A DNA stretch of 64,000 nucleotides from Xanthobacteraceae bacterium (GTDB lineage: Bacteria > Pseudomonadota > Alphaproteobacteria > Rhizobiales > Xanthobacteraceae): positions 1-64,000 of the forward strand of contig JAMLIK010000006.1 of assembly GCA_023954195.1 (NCBI GenBank), given 5' to 3'. The notes beneath the pieces were generated by a model. It saw only the letters and a list, made by a program, of their open reading frames with translations, had not been told where the DNA came from and searched no databases. The position numbers and the translations under genes are program-made. Positions 19,181 to 29,299 of this stretch are shown piece after piece (position 1 is the first letter of the stretch; every line of letters begins with the position of its first letter).

Positions 19181-20568
19181 CATCTCTGGGAACGACAGCC
19201 ATCGGGGTCGGGCGGGGAGCGGAAGACATCCTGCTTCGCCGGCTGGTGTGGCTTGCCGTTCTGGTGATGCCGGTCACGGGCCTTCACGGCATCGGCGCGT
19301 TCGGAGAGTTGAAAGGAGCGGCGCCTGTCTACGTTCTCACGGTGGCGATTCTCGTCACCGCCACGACGCAGTTCGACAAGATCCGGATCCCGCGACCGTT
19401 GTTCATCCTGATCGTCAGCATGATGATCTGGTTCCTCGTGAGCATCGCGGTCAATGCCGAGGGAATCATGACTTCGACCTATCACGGTCGAAGCGGCCTC
19501 AACAAGCTCGTCACCTCGTCCGCCGTTCTCACCTTCGGCATGATGAGCGCGATCATCTTCACGACGTCGCTTTCGCACGTCAGCGACATCGAAAAACTGT
19601 TCGTGAATCCGCTGATTATCGCCATCGTCACCTGCGCGATTTTCGCGGTGCCGGAGATTCTATCGTGGTTCTCGCCCGCCGGCGAACTGCTTTACAAGGT
19701 CACGACCGGACTGCTGCATACATCGGACGACGAGAAGGGTCGCGTCGTGGGCCGCCTGATTAGCCTGTCCTTCGAGGCGCCCGATCTGTCCTATTTCTGC
19801 GGCTTCGCGGCGCCGTGGGCCTTGTTCCGCTATCGCCTGCGCGCACGAAACCGTCCGCTGCTCAGCGTTCCCGTCGTGGCTGGGTTGCCTCTCGTGCTGT
19901 GCCTGACGATGCTGGTGCTGAGCAATTCGCGGACCGGTCTGTTGATGCTTGGCGGGCTTGTTTTCGCCGAGCTGGTCTACTGGATCGGCATGCGACGCCT
20001 GCGGCTTGGCGCCTTCGCTCTGGTCGCCGCCGCTCCGGTCCTCGCGTCGATCGTGATCGTGCCGTGGATAGCTCTGCAAAACGTCGATGCCACTCTTGCC
20101 GCGGGCGATGTCTCGACAACGTCGCGATTGGCATTGTTCAGCGCGCAGCTTTCGATTTTCGCCAATAATCCGATTTTTGGCGTCGGATTCGGGCAGTTCG
20201 GCTTTCATGCCTATCCCGTCCTGCCGGCATGGGCCTGGGACAGCTACGAGGTGCTCGATTGGTTCGAGATGTTGAGTGAGTTGCCGCCGACTTTCAACGC
20301 GGCGGGGCGGTTGGGAGCCGAACTCGGGCTTCCCGGTCTGATGATCTGGTATGGATTCTGGATCATCTCGATCGGCCGGATCGCTCGGGCCGCCGTCCGG
20401 CTGCCGCGGGACTCGTCATTGCACTTGCTGAACGCCGCGCTGCTGGGCGGCATCTTCAGCTTGATGCTCGGCGGAATGAGCAATGACCCATTCCGTCGTC
20501 CGGAAACCTGGATCCTGATGGCGATCACGGCGCTTTATGCGGGGCGCACGTCGGAGCCGACGCCATGA
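19177..20568 (+). CDS. O-antigen/exopolysaccharide polymerase (Wzy/ligase-like)
   Basis: Polytopic membrane protein of 463 residues with 10-12 hydrophobic segments. A large periplasmic loop before the last helices contains FGVGFGQFGFHAYPVLPAW, matching the NPIFGVGxG pattern of Wzy polymerases and O-antigen ligases. LSNSRTGLLMLGG is the second family hallmark. It would join repeat units on the periplasmic face using undecaprenyl-linked substrates. Polymerase is preferred over WaaL-like ligase because flippases and a Wzz-like protein are in the same cluster, but the fold does not distinguish them. Both ends overlap neighbours by four bases. Confidence 0.85.
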   Translation: MTSLGTTAIGVGRGAEDILLRRLVWLAVLVMPVTGLHGIGAFGELKGAAPVYVLTVAILVTATTQFDKIRIPRPLFILIVSMMIWFLVSIAVNAEGIMTSTYHGRSGLNKLVTSSAVLTFGMMSAIIFTTSLSHVSDIEKLFVNPLIIAIVTCAIFAVPEILSWFSPAGELLYKVTTGLLHTSDDEKGRVVGRLISLSFEAPDLSYFCGFAAPWALFRYRLRARNRPLLSVPVVAGLPLVLCLTMLVLSNSRTGLLMLGGLVFAELVYWIGMRRLRLGAFALVAAAPVLASIVIVPWIALQNVDATLAAGDVSTTSRLALFSAQLSIFANNPIFGVGFGQFGFHAYPVLPAWAWDSYEVLDWFEMLSELPPTFNAAGRLGAELGLPGLMIWYGFWIISIGRIARAAVRLPRDSSLHLLNAALLGGIFSLMLGGMSNDPFRRPETWILMAITALYAGRTSEPTP

Positions 20569-22334
20569 CGGCCGGAAGTCGTGTGACGGAGAGCGAAGTT
20601 TCGAGGCGCGCCTTCAGCGCCGCCCCCGGTTCGGGCGCGGTTCCGCCGCTGCTTCGGGCGACCGAAACGGCGCGAAGCCGGAAACAGCCGAGCTTGATGG
20701 CGGCGGATGAATCGACGGCGGCGTTGTCGGCGGGCGGAAAATCGCCGCCCCCATGCACGACATCGCATTCCCTTGACGATGGACGTGCTCGGGCGGCCGA
20801 CGGCCAGGCGAAAACCCGCCTTGCCCTCATTCTGCCGAAGCACCGGCTCTGGCAATGGCATCGCGGGCTGGTGCAACGCCTCGAAGACAATCACGATATC
20901 GCCGTCTACCTCGACGACCGGGCGTCGCCATACGGGCGCGCCATCAGGCTTTGGCTGAAACTGGAGCAGTTGGTGTTCCCCGGCCTCGCGCTGGCGAGGC
21001 CGGTCGCGCCGGATGGCGATTGGCGTCCGGTCGCCGACCTGGAGGACATTTCCGGTCAGATCGTCATCAACCTGGCCGAGCATCCCCAACTCAATGCCGG
21101 CGCGATCGAGCTTCGATACAACGATGTCCCGGACAGCCGCGCGCTGATCGGGGGATTGCTGTCGCGGCAGCCGCCACGCCTTGCCGCCTACTGCCCGAGC
21201 GAAAACAAACTTCTTGCCGCCTCGCGATTGGCGCTTGAGGACAAATTCTCGATCCAGCGCGGGCTGGAGGAATCCTTTTCCCGTTGCCTGTCGCTGATCG
21301 TGCGCGCGTTGTCCGCCTCCGGCAGCCCGGCCTGCGTCGAGACAAGCGCGGCCGCAACATCGAATAACGCCACCCTGATCGATTTCGCGCCGCGGATGAT
21401 CGCGCGCAATGTCGCGAACCTGCTGATGCGGCCGTTCCGGCGGCGGGAGCACTGGCAGGTGGCGCTGCGCCACGGCGCGCGGCCGTTCAACGTCGTTCCC
21501 GACGACGGCAATCGCTTTTACGCCGATCCGTTCCTGCATCGCGTGGGTGGCCACACGTTTTTGTTTGTCGAGGAGTATTCCTACGCCGACCGCAGGGGAA
21601 TCATTTCAGCCGCCGAGGTGATCGACGGCCGGCTTGCGGCTCCACCCCTGGCGGTGCTCAGGCGGCCCTATCATCTGTCGTATCCGTTCGTCTTCGAATC
21701 CGGAGGCGAGGTCTGGATGATTCCCGAAACGAGCGGAAACCGCTCCATCGAGCTTTATCGGGCGACGGAATTTCCCTGGTCATGGGAGCGGAGCAAGGTG
21801 CTGATGGACGGCGCGGTGTTCTCCGACGCCACGATTTTGTTTCGCGACGGCCTGTGGTGGCTGTTCGTCACCGCCGACTGGTTCGGCGACTCGACCCAGG
21901 ATGAACTGTCGATCTTTTACAGCGAGACGCTGCAAGGCGAATGGAAGCCGCATCAAGACAACCCGGTGAAGTCGGACAGCCGTTTTTCGCGGCCCGCCGG
22001 CCGGATCATTGACAACAACGGACGCCTGTTCCGCCCGGCGCAGGACTGCGAACGCACCTATGGCGCCGGCATCGTATGGTTTGAAATCACCGAACTGACG
22101 CCGACGCGTTTCAGGGAACGGCAAGTTGCCCATTGGGACGGCCAAGCCGAACTCGGCATGGACGGGCTGCATAGTTTCGACCAGATCGGCCCGTTGCAAG
22201 CGCTCGATTTCAAACGCGCGGTTTATCGCGGCGTGGCGCGCCGGACCGTCGCGACGGTCACGCCGCGCCCCGGCGGCGCGTTCGAGCGCGCGTTTTCCGG
22301 GCCGTCGCGTTTTCTGGAGTTCGATCAAGGCTGA
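20565..22334 (+). CDS. Glycosyltransferase resembling glucosamine inositolphosphorylceramide transferase
   Basis: Protein of 589 residues, cytoplasmic as far as can be seen. Residues 1-85 are low-complexity. Next comes a formyltransferase-like Rossmann region starting RLALILPKHRLWQWHRGLVQ. The C-terminal half (about 300-589) has repeated short blocks typical of a five-bladed propeller: FYADPFLHRVGGHTFLFVEE, YHLSYPFVFESGGEVWMIPE and FSDATILFRDGLWWLFVTAD. That block order is what I associate with the N-terminal domain of plant GINT1 and related bacterial proteins. It probably transfers a sugar in repeat-unit assembly. Its ATG overlaps the polymerase stop (ATGA). Confidence 0.75.
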   Translation: MTAGSRVTESEVSRRAFSAAPGSGAVPPLLRATETARSRKQPSLMAADESTAALSAGGKSPPPCTTSHSLDDGRARAADGQAKTRLALILPKHRLWQWHRGLVQRLEDNHDIAVYLDDRASPYGRAIRLWLKLEQLVFPGLALARPVAPDGDWRPVADLEDISGQIVINLAEHPQLNAGAIELRYNDVPDSRALIGGLLSRQPPRLAAYCPSENKLLAASRLALEDKFSIQRGLEESFSRCLSLIVRALSASGSPACVETSAAATSNNATLIDFAPRMIARNVANLLMRPFRRREHWQVALRHGARPFNVVPDDGNRFYADPFLHRVGGHTFLFVEEYSYADRRGIISAAEVIDGRLAAPPLAVLRRPYHLSYPFVFESGGEVWMIPETSGNRSIELYRATEFPWSWERSKVLMDGAVFSDATILFRDGLWWLFVTADWFGDSTQDELSIFYSETLQGEWKPHQDNPVKSDSRFSRPAGRIIDNNGRLFRPAQDCERTYGAGIVWFEITELTPTRFRERQVAHWDGQAELGMDGLHSFDQIGPLQALDFKRAVYRGVARRTVATVTPRPGGAFERAFSGPSRFLEFDQG

Positions 22335-22739
22335 CGAGCCCGCGGTATTGATGTCTCGGAACCGTGTTCCGAAGCATGATCGGTTCAGAAGAAAACACTT
22401 GCCGTCATCCTGACCGGAAAATCGTTTTCCGCGGCGAATGCCCGACAAGAAAGCCGTCATGCTCCGCGCAAGCGGAGCATCCAGTCTTCCGTGTCGGATC
22501 AAATCTTCCGCGAAGCTGCGCGGAATACTGGATCGTCCGCCGGAGCCTGTCATCGGGCCGCGCTTCGCGCGGACCCGTTGGCGGACGATGACGCCTCGTT
22601 TACGGATAGCGGTCGAGCGTTTCAGCCTCGGCAAATCATGTTCTGGGTCTGATTCAACCGCGCTGAATCAGACTCGTCGCTGATTTTTGTTTGAGCATGA
22701 TCCTTTCCGAAAGCCGGCCTCCACTTTCGGCATCATGCT
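22335..22739. other. Intergenic region made mostly of palindromic repeats
   Basis: This 405-base gap holds the ends of two convergent genes: the GINT-like transferase (+) and the MocR regulator (-). Apart from the two repeat elements listed separately (22454-22605 and 22693-22740), it has AAGCATGATCGGTTCAGAAG near 22363, which looks like a decayed fragment of the second repeat. No gene is supported. Confidence 0.6.
22454..22605. repeat. Palindromic repeat, family C copy 1
   Basis: Composite element with several nested hairpins (GCTCCGC/GCGGAGC, GGATCGTCCGCC/GGCGGACGATG). It ends in GCGGACGATGACGCCTCGTT. The last part, from AATACTGGATCGTCCG to GACGATGACGCCTCGTTT, is repeated nearly exactly at 38819-38933. 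Confidence 0.8.
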
Positions 22740-22740
22740 C
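22693..22740. repeat. 48-base palindromic repeat (GAGCATGAT type)
   Basis: Inverted repeat GAGCATGATCCTTTCCGAAAG ... CTTTCGGCATCATGCTC, shown in halves of the element. It abuts the stop codon of the MocR gene (22740-22742) and could act as its terminator hairpin. The form is familiar from Bradyrhizobium-type genomes, which is established knowledge rather than something tested here. Confidence 0.8.
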
Positions 22741-24137
22741 TAAAAAAACTGCCGCAGCAGGAACTCGTAAAATTTCGGATCGTCCGCCCGCGCCACGTTG
22801 ATCCTGATGCCGCGCGCGAGCGGATTGTTGCGGTCGAGGCAGAACAGGCTCCCCGGCGCGATGAAGATGCCGTCCTTGGCGCCGCGCCGCGCCAGCTCCA
22901 TGTCGTCGACGCCCTCCGGAAGCATCAGGTACAGATAGTATCCATTGTTTTTCGCCGCATAGATCCGATGACCGCCGCGCCGCAGATTATCCTGCACACG
23001 GACCGAGGCGGCTTCGGTCCTGTTGCCCAGCCGCTTCAAGTGCCGCTCATAATGGCCGGCGACGAGCAGGCGATGGATCAGGCGCTCGACGTGGCCGGAG
23101 CTGTTGACCGTGGTCAGCATCTTCAACTCCGCGAGAGCCGCGATCCGGTCGCGCCGGGCGGCGATGAAGCCCGACCGCAGGCCCGCCGAAAGGGTTTTGG
23201 AGAAGGTGCCGACCGAAATCACGTTGTCGAGTTGATCGAGCGTCGCCAGCCGCGAACAGGTGGCGGTCGGAAGATCGGCGAACGGATCGTCCTCGACGAT
23301 CACGAGGTTGGCGCGTGTCGCCGCCTTGAGAACGGCGTGCGCCACCGGCAACGTGATCGATCCGCCGGTCGGATTGTGCCCCAGCGATTGCGTGAAGAAC
23401 AGTTTCGGGCGCGCCGCGCGGATCTTCGCGGTGAGGTCGTCCACGTCCGGCCCCTCGGGCAGGCGACGGACGCCGATGGTCCGCACCTGCGCCAGCGCCA
23501 GCTTGGCGAACAGCGGATAGTAGCCGGGTTCGTCGGCCAGAACGGTGTCGCCGGGCGAGAGCATCGCTCGGATGATGAGATCCAGCGCATGGTTGGCGCC
23601 GAAGCTCAACAGCAGGTTATCCTCCTTGACCTCGACCTGCTGGCGCCGCAGGCGCAGCGCGATCTGTTGCCGCAGCGGGAAATAGCCCAGCGCCGATCCG
23701 TAGGCGTCGGCGTCGGCGGACGGCATCCGGCCGTTGCCGCTGAGGTAGCGCTTGATCTCCGACTGCTCGGTCCACGATGTCGGCGGCCGTCCGTCGCCGA
23801 CGCGGATCGCGAAATTCTGCGAAAGTTGCGCGCTGAGCAGCGAGGCGATGTCGACCGCCTCGGCGACGTGTTTCGGCTTGCCGCCCTCGGCGTCGCCGGG
23901 AAAGATCACGACGAAGCCCGATCCCGCCCTCGCGGCGATCAGGTTGCCGAGCACCAGCCGGTCGTAGGCTTCGACCACGGTGTTTTTCGAAACGCCGAAC
24001 TCCGCCGCCGCCTTTCGAATCGACGGCAGACGGCTGCCCGCCGGCAGAACGCCGGACAGGATCTCGCCGCGCAACCGGTCGGCGAGCAGGCCCGCCAGCG
24101 TTCCCGCGCGCTTGTCCGCGGCTTGTCCGAGCGTCAC
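22740..24137 (-). CDS. MocR-type transcriptional regulator (GntR HTH + aminotransferase-like domain)
   Basis: Regulator of 465 residues. A GntR winged helix (RLRGEILSGVLPAGSRLPSIRKAAAEFGVSKNTVVEAYD, read from residue about 22) is fused to a fold-type I aminotransferase-like domain. The PLP lysine lies in SVGTFSKTLSAGLRSGF. NPTGG and the EDDPFADL aspartate block are present. GTG at 24137 is preferred over the upstream start because GGGAGAGAGG precedes it. The gene is divergent from the HMG-CoA reductase operon. A palindrome of 23 bases sits 23-45 bases upstream of its start, suggesting autoregulation and control of that operon; the effector would be PLP-linked or a pathway metabolite. Confidence 0.93.
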   Translation of the reverse strand: MTLGQAADKRAGTLAGLLADRLRGEILSGVLPAGSRLPSIRKAAAEFGVSKNTVVEAYDRLVLGNLIAARAGSGFVVIFPGDAEGGKPKHVAEAVDIASLLSAQLSQNFAIRVGDGRPPTSWTEQSEIKRYLSGNGRMPSADADAYGSALGYFPLRQQIALRLRRQQVEVKEDNLLLSFGANHALDLIIRAMLSPGDTVLADEPGYYPLFAKLALAQVRTIGVRRLPEGPDVDDLTAKIRAARPKLFFTQSLGHNPTGGSITLPVAHAVLKAATRANLVIVEDDPFADLPTATCSRLATLDQLDNVISVGTFSKTLSAGLRSGFIAARRDRIAALAELKMLTTVNSSGHVERLIHRLLVAGHYERHLKRLGNRTEAASVRVQDNLRRGGHRIYAAKNNGYYLYLMLPEGVDDMELARRGAKDGIFIAPGSLFCLDRNNPLARGIRINVARADDPKFYEFLLRQFF

Positions 24138-24159
24138 GGCCTCTCTCCCAATACAGTTT

Positions 24160-24182
24160 CGGACAATTCCCCGAATTGTCCG
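24160..24182. promoter_or_regulatory. Perfect palindrome, likely MocR operator
   Basis: CGGACAATTC (24160-24169), spacer CCC, then GAATTGTCCG (24173-24182): ten-base arms without a mismatch. It lies upstream of the mocR start in the divergent region. The half-site GGACAATT recurs at 24311-24318 before the reductase gene. Binding by the adjacent MocR protein is inference from position. Confidence 0.7.
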
Positions 24183-24308
24183 CCTTGGTCCCGCCAACGA
24201 CGCGCTTCGGATAGCGCGGGACTGCTCAACAGGACAAGACCAGCGGCGGATTTCCGGGATTTTCCGATCATTCGGCCGACCTGACTATGGAGACCCAAGG
24301 TTACACTT

Positions 24309-24318
24309 TTGGACAATT
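24309..24318 (+). promoter_or_regulatory. Third copy of the operator half-site
   Basis: TTGGACAATT repeats the arm of the palindrome at 24160-24182, about 140 bases away and 80 bases before the start of the HMG-CoA reductase gene. It may overlap the operon promoter. No convincing -10 box was identified. Confidence 0.5.
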
Positions 24319-24397
24319 AATCAAAACTGTCTCTTTCGATAGCGGCGCAAAGGCCAATAGTGGGCGACATAACAAGTCGTGCGAGGGAGATGCGACC

Positions 24398-25723
<1,326 letters not shown>

Positions 25724-25758
25724 CATCGCCGCCGAATGGTGCGGAACGGGAGGGCAAG

Positions 25759-26997
25759 GTGAGCGACAACCAACACATCGGCGCAACCGGCGAGCGCGCC
25801 GGCCCCCTGAAAGGGCTGGTGGTGCTCGACATCACCCGCGTCGTCGCCGGCCCGTACTGCTCGATGCTGCTGGCCGACATGGGCGCCACCGTAATCAAGG
25901 TGGAACACCCGGACGATCCCGACTACGCGCGGACGTTTCCGCCGTTCGTCGGCCCCGACGACGAACAGCTCAGCGCCTTTTTCACGCAGTTCAACCGCAA
26001 CAAGCTCGGCATCACGCTGAATTTCAAATCCGCCGAAGGCCGCGACCTGCTGAAAAGGCTGATCCGTAACACCGACATTCTGGTCGAGAATTTCCGGCCG
26101 GGCACGATGGACAAGCTCGGGCTTGGCTACGAGGTTCTGAAGGCCATCAATCCGAAGCTGATCTACACCGCGATCAGCGGCTTCGGCCGCACCGGGCCGA
26201 ACGCCTCCAAGCCGGCCTACGACAACACCGGGCAGGCGGCCGGCGGGCTGTGGTCGATGAACGGCTATCCGGACCGGCCGCCGGTGCGCGTCGGCACCAT
26301 CATCGGCGATCTCGCCGCCTCGCTCTACGCCGCCATCGGAACGCTGGCGGCGATCCGCGAGGCGGAGGCCACCGGCCGCGGCCAGGTGGTCGACGTCTCG
26401 CAACAGGACTCGGTGCTGACGCTGACCGAGAACGCCGTGGTCCGCTACACCGCGAAACGGGAAATCGCCGCGCCGCTCGGCAACGACCATCCCTTCGTGC
26501 GGCCCTACGGGCAGTTTCCCTGCAAGGACGGCTACGTGTTTTTCGGCGGCTACACCGACAAGTTCTGGGCCATCACCTGCGCCATGTTCGGCGAGCCGGA
26601 CAAGGCCACCGACCCCGCGATCGACACCATGGAAAAGCGCTTCGATCCGGTGGTCGCGGAAACCCGCGTGAAGCCGCTGCTGGAGCGATGGTTCGGCCAG
26701 TACACCAAGGCCGAGCTTGAGGCGATGGCGGGCGACAAGGTGCCGCTCAGCGCCATCAAGAACATCGCCGAGGTGGTGGAAGACCCGCACATCGCCGCGC
26801 GGCAAATGATCGTCGAGGTGCCGGTCGCGGGCCGGCTGGTCGGCATGTTCGGCCAGCCGATCAAGCTGTCCGGCGCGACCGGGTCGGTGTTCGAAAAGGC
26901 TCCGTCGCCGGGCGAGCACAACGAACAGGTGCTGACCCGGTTCGCCGGCGTGAGCGCGGCGGAGCTGACGCGGCTCAAGGCGTCGGGAGCCATCTGA
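25759..26997 (+). CDS. Family III CoA transferase (CaiB/BaiF)
   Basis: Protein of 412 residues that moves CoA between carboxylic acids without a ping-pong glutamyl ester of the family I type; an Asp is the usual nucleophile. Motifs are GLVVLDITRVVAGPYCSMLLADMGATVIKVE at the start, FNRNKLGITLNFKSAEGR, and SGFGRTGPNASKPAYDNTGQAAGG, whose YD fits the catalytic Asp position. It starts at GTG 25759 after GGGAGGGCAAG. It lies 35 bases after the reductase gene and overlaps the hydratase start by one base (TGATG). In this operon it may activate a mevalonate- or HMG-related acid. Confidence 0.93.
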   Translation: MSDNQHIGATGERAGPLKGLVVLDITRVVAGPYCSMLLADMGATVIKVEHPDDPDYARTFPPFVGPDDEQLSAFFTQFNRNKLGITLNFKSAEGRDLLKRLIRNTDILVENFRPGTMDKLGLGYEVLKAINPKLIYTAISGFGRTGPNASKPAYDNTGQAAGGLWSMNGYPDRPPVRVGTIIGDLAASLYAAIGTLAAIREAEATGRGQVVDVSQQDSVLTLTENAVVRYTAKREIAAPLGNDHPFVRPYGQFPCKDGYVFFGGYTDKFWAITCAMFGEPDKATDPAIDTMEKRFDPVVAETRVKPLLERWFGQYTKAELEAMAGDKVPLSAIKNIAEVVEDPHIAARQMIVEVPVAGRLVGMFGQPIKLSGATGSVFEKAPSPGEHNEQVLTRFAGVSAAELTRLKASGAI

Positions 26998-27749
26998 TGG
27001 CCATCGACCTCAGCAAGAGCGGCCATGTCGCGACCATCCGCATCAACCGGCCCGACAAGCTGAACGCGCTCAGCCTCGCGATGTATGACGATCTCGGCCG
27101 CGCGTTTCATGACGTCAACGACGACGCCGCCATTCGCGCGGTGGTGCTGACCGGCGCGGGCGAGCGCGCGTTCTGCGTCGGGGCCGACCTCACCGAGTCG
27201 ATACCGGCGCTCGCCGCCGACAGGATCGACATCTCGGCCTGGGATCCGGCGCATATCAAGTTTCCCGGCTTCTACAAGCCGGTCGTCAGCGCCATTCGCG
27301 GCCTCTGCCTCGGCGGCGGCTTCGAGATCATGCTCGCCACCGACATCCGGATCGCCGCGCGCGAGGCGATCTTCCAGCTTCCGGAACCGAAACACGGAAT
27401 CGTGCCGGCCGGCGGCACGCTGGTGCGGCTGGTCCGGCAGATCGGCTACGCGCACGCCATGGAAATCATGCTAACCGCCGCGCGTTTCTCCGCGCAGGAC
27501 ATGCTGGCCAAGGGCATCCTCAACCATGTCTGCGACGCCGACCGGGTCGAGCCGCTGGCGTTCGAGATCGCCGGGACCATCGCGGCGCTGAGCCCGATCG
27601 CGGTCCAGACCATCAAGCAAGCCGCGCTGACCCTGACCGATCTGCCGCTCGCGGACGCCTTTCGCGCCGAGGCCGTGCTCGGGCAGCGCGCGTTCACCAG
27701 CGACGACGCCAAGCGCGGCCTCGCCGCCTTCGCAAGCCGCAAATCATGA
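26997..27749 (+). CDS. Enoyl-CoA hydratase/isomerase family (crotonase)
   Basis: Crotonase-fold enzyme of 250 residues. The oxyanion hole is formed by AFCVGADLTE and GLCLGGGFEIML. Both glutamates needed for hydration are present: one in LGGGFEIML and one in QLPEPKHGIVPAGG, so it should be a true hydratase rather than an isomerase. In an operon headed by HMG-CoA reductase, it may interconvert HMG-CoA and 3-methylglutaconyl-CoA; that is inference. Its ATG overlaps the CoA-transferase stop by one base. Confidence 0.93.
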   Translation: MAIDLSKSGHVATIRINRPDKLNALSLAMYDDLGRAFHDVNDDAAIRAVVLTGAGERAFCVGADLTESIPALAADRIDISAWDPAHIKFPGFYKPVVSAIRGLCLGGGFEIMLATDIRIAAREAIFQLPEPKHGIVPAGGTLVRLVRQIGYAHAMEIMLTAARFSAQDMLAKGILNHVCDADRVEPLAFEIAGTIAALSPIAVQTIKQAALTLTDLPLADAFRAEAVLGQRAFTSDDAKRGLAAFASRKS

Positions 27750-27793
27750 TCGCCGTCCAAAATGAAACCAATGCCGTAACCGGGAGGACCACC

Positions 27794-29020
27794 ATGACCT
27801 TTTCAAAACGCGCCGCCGCCGCGCTGATGAGCACCGCGGTCGCTTTCTGCTCGTTTCCCGCCTTCGCTCAAGGCCCGCGGATTTCCGACGGCGTCGTCAA
27901 GATCGGCGTGATCGAGGACATGTCGGGCGTCTATGCCGACATCACCGGCAAGGGCGCGGTCGCGGCGGCGCAGATGGCGATCGACGAATTCGGCGGCAAG
28001 GTGCTCGGCATGCCGATCGAACTTCTGTCGGCGGACCATCAGAACAAGGCCGATATCGGCGCCGCCGTGGCACGGAAATGGTTCGACACCGACAAGGTCG
28101 ACGCCATCCTCGACGTCGCCTCCTCCTCGCCGGCGCTGGCCATCATGGAGATCGCCAAGGAAAAGAAGAAGATCATCACGCTCAGCTCGCCGGGGTCGAT
28201 CCGGATCACCAACGAGGTCTGCGGGCCCTACGTGGTTCACTGGGCCTATGACACCTATGCGATCGCCAACAGCACCGGGCGCGCCCTGGTGGAAAAAGGC
28301 TACAACACCTGGTACTTCGTGACCGCCGACTACGCTTTCGGCCAGAGTCTCGAAAGCGACACCAGCCGCGTCGTGAAGGAACTCGGCGGCAGCGTGCTGG
28401 GCAGCACCCGGCATCCGGTCGGCACCGCCGACTTCGCCTCCGCCCTGCTGACGGCGCAGGGCTCCAAGGCCAAGGTGGTGGCGCTGGCCAACGCCGGCGG
28501 CGACACCATCAATTCGATCAAGCAGGCGTCGGAATTCGGCCTGACCCAGGGCGGGCAGAAGCTGGCGGCGCTGGCCGCGTTCATCAACGACGTGCATGGC
28601 CTTGGATTGAAGCAGGCGCAGGGGCTGACCATCACCGAAGCCTCCTACTGGGACATGAACGACGAGACGCGGAAATGGTCGCGGCGCTTTTTCGAGAAGG
28701 TGAACGCGATGCCGAACATGCTTCAGACCGGCACCTATTCATCGGTTCTTCACTACCTGCGGGCGGTCGAGGCGGCGGGCACCGACAGCACCGAGGAGGT
28801 GATGGCCAAGATGCGCGCGACGCCGGTCAACGACGTGTTCTTCAAGAACGGCAAAATCCGTGAGGACGGCCGCATGGTTCACGACATGTATCTGTTCGAG
28901 GTGAAGAAGCCGGAGGAGTCGAAAGCGCCGTGGGACTACTACAAGCTGCTGGCGACGATTCCCGCCGACAAGGCGTTCCAGCCGCTGTCGCTCTCCAAAT
29001 GCCCGCTGGTGAAGAAGTAA
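27794..29020 (+). CDS. ABC transporter substrate-binding protein, Liv/urea-type (Peripla_BP_6)
   Basis: Periplasmic binding protein of 408 residues with a Sec signal peptide (MTFSKRAAAALMSTAVAFCSFPAFAQ). The mature part starts GPRISDGVVKIGVIEDMSGVYADITGKGAVAAAQMA (first part of lobe I), the usual start for branched-chain amino acid-like binding proteins. ATG at 27794 follows GGGAGG; the open frame starts at 27746. It ends the reductase operon and has no permease or ATPase next to it. By context it would bind the operon's substrate, such as mevalonate or a related acid, and share a transporter encoded elsewhere. Confidence 0.9.
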   Translation: MTFSKRAAAALMSTAVAFCSFPAFAQGPRISDGVVKIGVIEDMSGVYADITGKGAVAAAQMAIDEFGGKVLGMPIELLSADHQNKADIGAAVARKWFDTDKVDAILDVASSSPALAIMEIAKEKKKIITLSSPGSIRITNEVCGPYVVHWAYDTYAIANSTGRALVEKGYNTWYFVTADYAFGQSLESDTSRVVKELGGSVLGSTRHPVGTADFASALLTAQGSKAKVVALANAGGDTINSIKQASEFGLTQGGQKLAALAAFINDVHGLGLKQAQGLTITEASYWDMNDETRKWSRRFFEKVNAMPNMLQTGTYSSVLHYLRAVEAAGTDSTEEVMAKMRATPVNDVFFKNGKIREDGRMVHDMYLFEVKKPEESKAPWDYYKLLATIPADKAFQPLSLSKCPLVKK

Positions 29021-29046
29021 CACCGCACCGGCCTCAGGACCGGCCG

Positions 29047-29075
29047 GCGGCGCGCCCCGACACGGGACGCGCCGC
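29047..29075 (+). terminator. GC-rich hairpin after the reductase operon
   Basis: GCGGCGCG (29047-29054) pairs with CGCGCCGC (29068-29075), with a further CCC/GGG inside and one bulge. It lies 27 bases after the binding-protein stop. There is no T tract, so it is a weak terminator call. Confidence 0.45.
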
Positions 29076-29299
29076 GCCGCTAAAGATTAACGGCCGTTCA
29101 TCTTCGCCCGTTTTCAGGCCGTGATCGCCGCCGCGAAAACACCGCCTCGATCACAAGATGAGGAAAATTGTCGCGCGTCCGAAAAAGATGTTGCGCGTCG
29201 GTTTCAAAAGACCTATCTCCCGCTTTGCCCAATTTCGCACGTGCCTGTGGTCGTGTGTCGGTCGGTGGGTATCCGGACAAGAGGCCGGACAGCCGCCAA

